A stretch of DNA of 32,579 bases from Candidatus Woesearchaeota archaeon. GTDB taxonomy: Archaea; Nanobdellota; Nanobdellia; Woesearchaeales; UBA9989. Below, in pieces: positions 13,761-23,500 of this stretch. The stretch is taken from positions 1 through 32,579 of the forward strand of contig DUKZ01000036.1 in NCBI GenBank assembly GCA_013329045.1. Direction: 5' to 3'. The notes beneath the pieces were generated by a model, which was given only the letters and a program-made list of their open reading frames with translations, was not told the origin of the DNA and made no database searches. The stretch's first letter is position 1. Each line of letters begins with the position of its first letter. The translations under genes and the position numbers were made by a program.

Positions 13761-14482
13761 GGTGCACACGAGATGATGAACTCGCTCAACAGTCTGATCA
13801 TCTCATCAAAGTCCTCCTTTTTTGAATAGCGATGGTTCGCACCATCAATCACTCTCAATGTTGCCGCTGGGATGATCTGCTGGAGCTTGATGCTTTGTGC
13901 CAGAGGAACACTCTCATCTGCCGACCCATGAATAATAATCGTTGGGCATGCAATATTCTTTGCGGATTCATAGCTTCTCGTCCTTAGTCCATCCTCACAG
14001 AATGAATAGCCCAGCGGGTGAACACCCCTATACAGATGGTAACCTTTCTTTTTCCATTCCTCCAGCCCGCCGGGGTCTGCCATGAGCTTTGAGATACAAT
14101 CTGATACGGGAGATTTCAAGCCAAGGCCAAAGAGCCCTTTTGTCCTGCCAGCGGCAATGATCGCTGCCAGGCCCCCAAAACTAGCGCCAATGAGGCCAAT
14201 GCTGGAGAACCCTTGGGACCTGCAATATTCAAGCGCATTGCCTATATCATCCACTGCATGAGTTATCGTGAGATTCGTAAAATGCCCATCAGATTCTCCA
14301 TGCCCAAAGAAATCAAACCGGAATGTGGAGAGATGATGGTCATTGAATATCTTTTCTAGTATGGTATAGGTATCCCTGTCCTTGTTCGAGCCAAGGCCAT
14401 GGCACATGATGACAATACTTTTCCCTGCCTTCTCTATGACTCCTGCCCGAAGGCCAGGATTACTTTCAAAAAATACTTTCAT
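13757..14482 (-). CDS. alpha/beta hydrolase (serine esterase/lipase-like)
   Basis: This 241-aa protein has the alpha/beta hydrolase fold. The oxyanion-side HG is in IVIMCHGLGSNKD (about 24-36). FRFDFFGHGESDG (about 54-66) follows, with the nucleophile elbow G-A-S-F-G-G around Ser100. The acid is in HGSADESVPLAQ and the catalytic histidine in DGANHRY near the C-terminus. Length and order match small cytosolic esterases and acylaminopeptidase-like hydrolases; substrate unknown. It is the first gene of a pair with the NUDIX gene (4-bp overlap). CCTTTTAAAGG about 25 bp before the ATG is its likely TATA box, giving a leaderless mRNA. Confidence 0.8.
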   Translation of the reverse strand: MKVFFESNPGLRAGVIEKAGKSIVIMCHGLGSNKDRDTYTILEKIFNDHHLSTFRFDFFGHGESDGHFTNLTITHAVDDIGNALEYCRSQGFSSIGLIGASFGGLAAIIAAGRTKGLFGLGLKSPVSDCISKLMADPGGLEEWKKKGYHLYRGVHPLGYSFCEDGLRTRSYESAKNIACPTIIIHGSADESVPLAQSIKLQQIIPAATLRVIDGANHRYSKKEDFDEMIRLLSEFIISCAP

Positions 14483-14500
14483 AAAATAAGAAAAATGAAG

Positions 14501-14517
14501 AATCCTTTAAAAGGATT
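14501..14517 (-). terminator. palindrome serving as terminator and TATA box
   Basis: AATCCTTTTAAAGGATT on the minus strand overlaps the giant gene's stop and is followed by CTTCATTTTTCTTATTTT. It can fold as a 7-bp hairpin before a U-rich tract, and its TTTTAAAG core is at the TATA position (about -25) for the hydrolase gene at 14482. A dual role is inferred from position. Confidence 0.5.
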
Positions 14518-17500
14518 ACTTCGTCACAATAATATCCCTGTGGATCACTCTTCTGAGGGCATCATCGCTCACGGTGATCCTGATTGTGTACTGGCCTGGC
14601 GGCACTCCCCTTGGAATAGCTATCTTGAGGGGCACTGTCTGCTCGTGGTTCTCCTTAATATTCACCCTTTCTGTATGAGCTTTTGTGCCCAGTTCCATGA
14701 TGACCGCCGAAAAGTGGACATTTTTACTATCCATCGTCCCAAAGTTCTCAGCGGTAATAAAAGTCACAAAGCCCTCTCCTGCCTTGACATATTCTTTTGT
14801 CTGGGCAGTTCTCGTTATCCTCAAGTCTTCTGATGGCCTTTCAAGGACAATGATCAATATTTCCTTGACGATGGTGTGAACTCCATCAGTTGCAGTGACG
14901 AGCACTTCGTGCCTTCCAATGTTCGCATCAGTTGTCACCCATATACCATCATCACCGACAGGCTCGGAGATATGGACTGTTAAGGGGTCCCCATCCTGAT
15001 CGAGAACATCAACTGGTATTGTGACTGTCTCGCCTGCAGTAACAATGATGAGCTCTCTCATTGGGCCAAACTGCGGAATGGTGTTCTCGCCGATGACTGT
15101 TACTATGACCAATTGGGAATCAGTAAATATCCCGTCTGTCACACTCACCGTCACGTTGAAGACGCCCTTATCTGTCAGGAGTGTTTGCCATTCCCCCTGC
15201 TGGTTGAATGGAGCAGTGTAATGGAACGTCAATAGGTCATTATCCGGATCAGTTGCGGTTGCATTGATCTTGATGAACGTGCCAGCCCTTACGGTTATAT
15301 TATCAATCGGGCCGAGGATTGGCGGGTCATTGAGGTTGCCAACACTAATTGTATATGCCTGGAGGGCGGATGCGCCATGATTATCATCTGCCTCAACAGT
15401 CACCCCATGGAGCCCAACATCTGCATTTGTGGGTGTCCAGGTAATAACACCTGTTATACTGCCGATTACCATGCCTGCTGGCTTGTTTACCAAGCTGTAC
15501 GTGATCGGGTCATTTTCCACGTCTGTTGCATTGACATCATACACATATAAAACGCCCTGAGATGCGGTTGTTAGCGGCGCTGTGATGATGACTGGCGGAT
15601 CATTGACCGGCAGCACTGTTATTGTGACAAGGTTGGAAAATGCGGTATACTGGCTATCACTTGCGCTGAATGTTACCTGGTTTTCTCCATTAAAGTCCTG
15701 GTCTGGTGAGATTGTTGCAATGCTTCCCGCAAATGTTATTGTCATGTCTGTTTCGCCTGTTGAGGCAAATGTCAAGGTGTCATTATCAGGATCGCGGAAG
15801 TATGGCGCCAAGTCAAGGGTGAATGGGGTGTCTTCCAGCGTTGTCTGGTTTGGTATTGGGTTGCTGGCATTGAACATTGGAGGCCTGTTGACAGGGTGGA
15901 CAATCAAGGCAAATGATTGGTTATCAGATCCCCCGTCATTATCATCGACTAGAACCTGGACTGAGTTTGTGCCAATATCACTGTCTCCTGGAGTCCAGGA
16001 AATGATGCCTGTCACCGGATTGATCGTCATTCCCCCCGGAGATACTGGCAGGCTGAATGTTAGGACTGGGCTATCAACGTCAGTTGCGTTGACATCATAA
16101 ACGAAGGAATGGCCAACACTCACATCATCTGCTGGAGGCTGCGTTGTAATATTAGGCAGGTCATTGACTGGGAGCACTGTCACAGTAACATTGTTTGAAT
16201 CAGCGCTCAGACCAGATGGGTCATGAGCCGTGAAGATCAAATAATCCACTCCAAAGAAGTCTTGCTCTGGGGTAACTGTTGCTGTTGCTCCATTGAATGT
16301 TACTGTGAGATGCGCTGCATTGTTTGCTGTGTATGTCAATGGGTCATTGTCTGGATCATAAAAATGATGGTCGAGGTGTATTTCGAATGGAGTATCCTCA
16401 AATGTGGTGTGATTTGGTATTGGATGGCTTGCATTAAAGACTGGTGCATCATTCACATTCTGGACAGTGATCGTGTAGTCCTGAGTATCTGCGAGGAAGC
16501 CATCGCTCACAACAATCTCCACCTGGTGCTGGCCGATTTGCTGCTCAGTTGGGGTCCATGAGATGATACCTGTTGCTGAGTTGATGATGAGCCCTGTTGG
16601 GCCAACTGTCCTTGAATAGGTGAGGACTGGGCTGTCAACATCAGTTGCATTGACATCATACGTATAGAGCTGGCTCTGTGTTGCGGTGGTAATTGGTGCT
16701 GTGATGATCACCGGCGCGTCATTGACTGGATTGACTGTAACAGTGATGTTGTTTGAGTCAGCGCTCAGACCAGATGGGTCATGAGCTGTGAAGATGAGGT
16801 AGTCTACTCCAAAGAAGTCCTGTTCTGGGGTGATTGTTGCGATGTTGCCGTTGATGGATACTGTCAGGTGCGCTGCGTTGTTTGCTGTGAATGTCAATGG
16901 GTCATTGTCTGGATCGCTGAAGTGCCCTGCCAGATTGATGGTGAATGGTGTGTCTTCATCAGTTGTCTGATTAGGGATCGGATTGCTTGCATTGAAGACT
17001 GGAGCATCGTTTATATTGCTGACTGTTATCTGGAAACTGTCCACTGTGCTGTTGAGCTGACCATCATCTGCAACAATACTGCAAGCTGTCGCGCCATGGA
17101 AATCCAGGGCAGGAGTCATTGTCAAGATATCCCCTGCGATGGTGCAGTCAACTTTCGCCGCATTGGTTGCTGTGATGATGAACATTAATGGATCATTATC
17201 CTGATCAAATGCTGACTGGGAGATATTTATTGATAATGGAGTGTCCTCAGTGAGCTGCTGGTCTGGCACATCAATCGTCGGGCGGTCATTTGTGTTTATG
17301 ACTGTCAACGTGAAGCTTGCAAGTGATTGCGCCCTGCCATCTGAGACAGTGATCTTTATATCATGCGGTCCCACATCATCTTGGGTGGGAGTGAATGAAA
17401 AGACGCCTGTTTGCTGGTTGATCGCAAACAATGAGGTGTTGTCACTAAAGGTGAGGCTATCTCCATCAGGGTCAGTTGCATTCACATCATACATGAAGAG

Positions 17501-20500
17501 GAAATCCTCAGGTATTGTCATATCAGGAATTGGCTGGATGATTGGCGCATCATTTACCGGATTGATATGGATATTGAAGCTTGCCGGGAGAGAATCTGCC
17601 TGGCCATCATGCGCGAGGATAGTGCAGGACGAGGAACCAAAGAAGTTCTGGGCAGTGATCATCAAGAGGTTTGGCTGGATAATCTCACAATCCACCTTTG
17701 CCGGATCATCATTGACAACACTATATGTCAGAAAATCCCCATCCTCATCAAAAGAATAGAGGTCAAGATTGATCGTCTTGTTCATGTCCTCATCAAAGTA
17801 CTGGTCTGGGATGCTCAAGGTTGGAACATCATTCGTGTTCGTGATGGTCAACGTGAACACTGTCGATGAAGAGAGCTGGCCATCAGAAGCGCTGATCCTT
17901 ATATCATGGCTTCCAATGTCTGGCTGCCTGGGAGTAAAAGAGATAACACCCGTTACCGGGTTGATTGCGAATAACGAGGTGTTATCTGCATATGTTACCG
18001 AGTCTCCATCCACATCAGTGGCATTGACCCTCAATGTGAAAGGAGCGTCCTCTGGGATTGTGGTGTTAGGTATTGGCTGGATGATTGGCGCATCATTCAC
18101 CGGAAATATTGTTATCATGAATGAATCGGCAGACGAATTGTCTGACCCATCATGAGCGATGATGGTGCAGCTGGAGATGCCAAAGAAATTTTGTGCACCG
18201 GTAATTGTCAAGGTGCTTCCTGCGACCGTGCACTCAGCTTTGCTCATGTCCTTTGCTGTTATCTCATATGTCAGCAGGTCATTCTCCACATCACTGGAGT
18301 ATGCCGTAAGATTGACCATGATAGTGTCATCCTCATTGATGACCTGGTTTGGCACATCGATAATCGGCTTATCGTTCACGGGGTTTACTGTGACGGTGAC
18401 ATTGTTTGAGTCAGCGCTCAGGCCAGCTGGATCGTGCGCCGTGAAGATGAGATAGTCGATACCGTTGAAGTTGAGGTTTGGCGTTATGGTTGCCAAGGCT
18501 CCATTTATGGTGATAGTGAGATGCGCTGCATTGTTTGCTGTGTATGTCAATGGGTCATTGTCTGGATCGCTGAAGTGCCCTGCCAGATTGATGGTGAATG
18601 GTGTGTCTTCATCAGTTGTCTGGTCTGGTATCGGATTGCTTGCGTTGAAGACTGGAGCATCGTTTACGTTCTGGACAATTAGTGTATATGCCTGGGTTGC
18701 ATTCAACAGTCCATCAGTGACTATGATCCCTATAGTGTGCTGGCCAACATCTGCATTTGTTGGTGTCCATGAGATAAGTCCAGTGCCATTGTCGATGGTC
18801 ATCCCCGCTGGCGCCTGGGTCAGGAGATATGTCAAGAGCACAGAGTCGATGTCTGTTGCATCAATATCATACGTGTAGAGCAGGTCTTGTGTTGCGGTAG
18901 TGATCGGCACAGAGGTGATGATCGGCGCGTCATTGACTGGATTGACTGTAACAGTGACGTTGTTTGAGTCGGCTGTGAGTCCTGCTGGGTCATGAGCTGT
19001 GAACAACAGGTAGTCTACTCCAAAGAAGTCCTGTTCTGGGGTGATTGTTGCGATGTTGCCATTGATGGATACTGTGAGATGCGCTGCATTGTTTGCTGTG
19101 TATGTCAATGGGTCATTGTCTGGATCGCTGAAGTGCCCTGCCAGATTGATGGTGAATGGTGTGTCTTCATCAGTTGTCTGGTCTGGTATCGGATTGCTTG
19201 CATTGAAGACTGGAGCATCGTTTACGTTCTGGACAGTGATCGTGTAGCCCTGGGTGTCTGTGAGGAATCCATCACTCACGACAATTTCCACCTGATGCTG
19301 GCCAACGTCTGTATTTGCCGGTGTCCAAGTAATAATTCCTGTCAGGCTGTCTATTGCCATTCCTGCCGGCTGCTGTGTGAGAGTATAGACGAGGACTGCA
19401 TTGTCGACGTCTGTTGCATCAACATCATATGTGTAGAGCAGGTCTTGTGTTGCGATAGTGATCGGCACAGAGATGATGATCGGCGCATCATTGACCGGCG
19501 TGACTGTAATTTGGACAGTATTGCTATCAGTTGAGAGCTGGCCGTCTGAAGCGGTGAAAACAACTGAGGAATCACCAAAGAAATCAGGATTTGGCGTGAA
19601 TGTCGCACTGCTCCCCGCGATGGTGATAGTGATGTTCTCTGCTGCTGTATGGGTGAATGTCAATGGATCATTCTCCGGATCACTAAAGAAATTCGACAAA
19701 TTCTGCGTTATTGTTGTATCCTCAGAGAGAATAATTGGTGGAATGAGGGTTGCCCTTGGCGCATCATTTACCGGAGTGATAATGATTGCTATTGTTTCCA
19801 CGAGAGTATTCTCCGGATCATTGATCTGGAGGCTGCACTCGCCTGTCCCGCTAAAGTCTAGCGGCGGGGTGACTGTGAGCAAGGAGCCATTCAATGAGCA
19901 TGTTGCATTTTCCTCGCCGGTCACTGTGTACGTGATAGGGTCATTTTCCACATCAGATGTGTAGTCATCAAGGTCGACTGCCACAGGCGTGTCTTCTTGT
20001 GTTGTTATCGTCGTAAGATTGAAGATTGGCGCATCATTGACTGCTGTCACATTATACACTACCACATTTGAGGGAGTAAACCCTCCTCTTGTGTCATTCG
20101 CAAAGTATGTCACGGTAAATGTGCCAAAAAAGTCCTGTGCCGGTGTTACTGAAACGCTGCTGCCAATGATGGTGATTGTTGCAGAGGCTGTATCAGTGCT
20201 CGTATAAACAAGAACCGGATCATCGACATCAATAAAATGGTTGTTGAGATCCAACAATGACGTTGTGTCTTCATCCATCACCTGGTCTGGGATTGGCTGG
20301 ACGAGGACTGGCGGATCATTGATCTCATTGACATGGATGGGGACTGTTGCCTGGACAGAATCTGCCCCGTCAATGATTGAAATACTGCAGGCAGCATTCC
20401 CAAAGTAATCCTGCGCTGGACTAAGCAAGATGAGTTCTCCTACAATAGAACAATCCACCTGGCTTATGTTCTCCTGAACAATGCCATAGATAAATGAAGA

Positions 20501-23500
20501 GCTGTCCGGATCAATGATATCCTGGGTGATGTTGAATGATTCGGGAGTGTCCTCATCAATCTCATAGCGGGCCGTCCTATTATATATCGGCGGATCATTG
20601 ACATTGATGATGGTCAGGGTGAATGAGTCAGAGTCATTCAGCTCGCCGTCAGAGACAGTGATAATGATGCTATGGACCCCAACATCAGCATCATCTGGCG
20701 TAAAAGAAATGATGCCTGCCTCCTGGTCGATTGCGAAAAATGGGCTATCATCGCTGAACGTCAACACCGGGCTATCAATATCTGATGCATTGACATCATA
20801 AAGATACGCTTGATCCTCAAAGATGGTCTGATCAGGGATATCCTGCATGATTGGAGCGTCATTTACCGGGGTGACTGTGATGATAATGACCTCTGGCGGG
20901 CTGGTGGTTTCCGGGTCAGACACGGTGATTGTGCAAGAGCCCTCACCGTTGAAGTCATCCCCCGGATCTATCGATAGGATATCACCAGCAATGGTGCAAT
21001 TGACTCCTGGGGTCTGCTGCGTCACATTAAATATTAATGAGTCATTATCAGGATCTTGCGCATGGTCTGTCAAGTTAATGGTTGTGTTTGTGTCTTCTGG
21101 CAAAGTGACGTTATCAAGAGTTAGGATTGGCTGGTCATTGATATGGACAGATGCGGAATGGTTCGCTGAGCCCTCAACACCTGCTAAAGTGATACAGGAC
21201 ACACCCCAAATAAAATTGATATTGTCCGGAATATCCTGCCGGGTAAATGATCCTTCAGTGCTGTTTATGCCAAGGAGGAGGATTGTTTGCTCCTTCATGA
21301 AAGTGCCAGTAATAGATGTATATAATGAGCAGTTGGAGAGGCCGGCAGAAGCCGTTGCATTAAATGTGAAAGTCTCTGCTGGCAATGGGATAATTGCTCC
21401 ATCAGGAGGCGAGATCAACGTTACTTTTGGGGGATTCATATCAAGATTGTTGCTTTTGCCTTGCGTGCAAGCGCGCTTGATCCAATCATCCTTGTCGACA
21501 CCGGTGTCCTTGCCGTTTGGAAACCTGGCCTCGCATTCATCCTCGAGCCCGGTGGCATTCCCAAAAGGAGCATTGTCTGAAATGTTTCCATCAAACCAGG
21601 TGCCATATGTCACTTGGTCGACCACAAAACCAGTATCTGAAACTAACTGCATCTGGCCGGAGGTTGCAGCCTGGGCTCCAACTGGGTTTTGGATGATAAT
21701 ATACCCCTCTGGAGCAATGCTTCCGGAGAGAGTTTCTGTGCCAGGGGATGGATCGATCAATTCTACTTTCCATCCTTCAATACTGATCGGGAATGAGTTG
21801 TTGTTGTAAATCTCGATCCATTGATCATCTGCATTGATGATACTGTCATTATCCCAATCCTGCTGAGGGTCGACGACAAACTCATTGAGGACGATCTTTG
21901 GCGTGAGCGTTAAAGTGAAAGATTTTGAAACAACAGAGTGAGCGTCTGTGACTGAAACGGTGATCTGCCAGGTGCCAGACTCTTGCGGCTGGCTCTGGTA
22001 CGTGAAAGTATCATTGCTTACGCTGAACCTGGCATCGCTGATAGAAAAGGTCAAAGGATCGTTGTCGGCATCAAACGCGCTTGCATGAATTGTGACCAGG
22101 CTTCCTGCAGGCTGGGTGATATTTGGCAGCGGCTGGAGGATTGGCACATCATCGACTGGTGTCACGATGACCTGGAAAAAATTTGATGTTGCGCTGAGCG
22201 TGCCATCGGATGCGGTGATCCTGACTGCTTCGCTTCCGGAGAAATCCTGGTCTGCGCTCAATGTGGCGGTGTTGCCAGCAAAAATGAAATGGACATGGAC
22301 ATTGCCCTGGACTGTATAAGCGAGGATTGGATTGTCAATATCACTGAAATATGGCGTCAAATCAAGATTCTTTGTCGTATCCTCCGGGAATGTTTGGTCT
22401 GGAATATTCTGATTGAGGATTGGCCCGTCATTTACTGGTGTGATGGTGATATTCAATAGGCCATCTGCAAATGCCATCCCATCAGAAGCACGGATGGTGC
22501 ACCCCGCTGGACCATTATACTCTGGTGCTGGCGTTATTGTGAGAGATGAACCAGCTGCCTGGCATGCTGCCTTTGCTATGTCCTGAGCTATGACTGAAAA
22601 AGTGATTGGGTCATGCTCTACATCAAATGTGTACAAGAGCAGGTCAATTGTCTTTGGTGTGTCTTCAGGGGTTGTGACTGCCGGCAGGCTTATCGTCGGC
22701 GCGTCATTTACTGGTGTGACACTGAGCCCCACCAGGTTGCTTTGCACCTGGCCGCCATGATTGTCATTCGCAAGGAACCTGACTGTCCGATCACCAAAGA
22801 AATTTAGTCCTGGAGCAAAGGTGACAATGCTCCCAGTGATTGTCACGGTGATGTTCTGAGGCATCGCACCAACGACGCTATACACCAATGGATCCTGGTC
22901 CTGGTCACTGAAATAATTGCTGAGATTGATGCTTCTCAAGGTATCCTCTGGCCAGGTCTGGTTTGGGATGCTCTGATTGAGCGTTGGAATATCATTCACA
23001 TTCTGGATTGTGAGCTGGAAGATGCCGGTCGTTTGATTCGCGCCATCAGCGCAGCTAACAGCAACTGTATGAATACCAACATCACTATTTGTCGGCGTGA
23101 AAGATATCTGGCCTGTTGCGGGATTGATAGTGAAGAGTGGTGAAGCGTCGCTGTATGTGATGGGCTGTTGTTCCTTGTCATCACAATGGATGCTGTAAGT
23201 AAACAATGTGTCTTCTGTTGCTGTCTTTGCCGCCAATGGCGGACTGAAGAAAGGAACATCATTTACCGGCAGGACGGTTATTGTGAAATTCTGGCTTGTT
23301 GCATTCTTATGATCAGACACAGTTACCCTTCCCTGCTGGACCCCAAAATAATCCGCTGCCGGGAACACGTCAAGAAAAGGAGCATTGACTGCGAAAGACA
23401 GATTTGTCACCGGCTGGAATGACCAGGTCATGTTCGCTTCGACATCATCAACATCATTGACATATGGCAGCAGGTTCCTGTTTCTTATTGGAATGTCTTC

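Noticed and set aside
16156-19235. Repeated blocks that could suggest a CRISPR array
   Set aside because: Unit length is about 300 bp with no short repeat-spacer structure, and all copies are in frame within one gene, so they are protein-domain repeats.
20847-21809. 320-codon plus-strand frame within the giant gene
   Set aside because: It lies antisense to the giant gene in a region of regular codon use, has no ribosome site, and its translation has no protein-family features. The long antisense frames here follow from the codon bias of the repeats.
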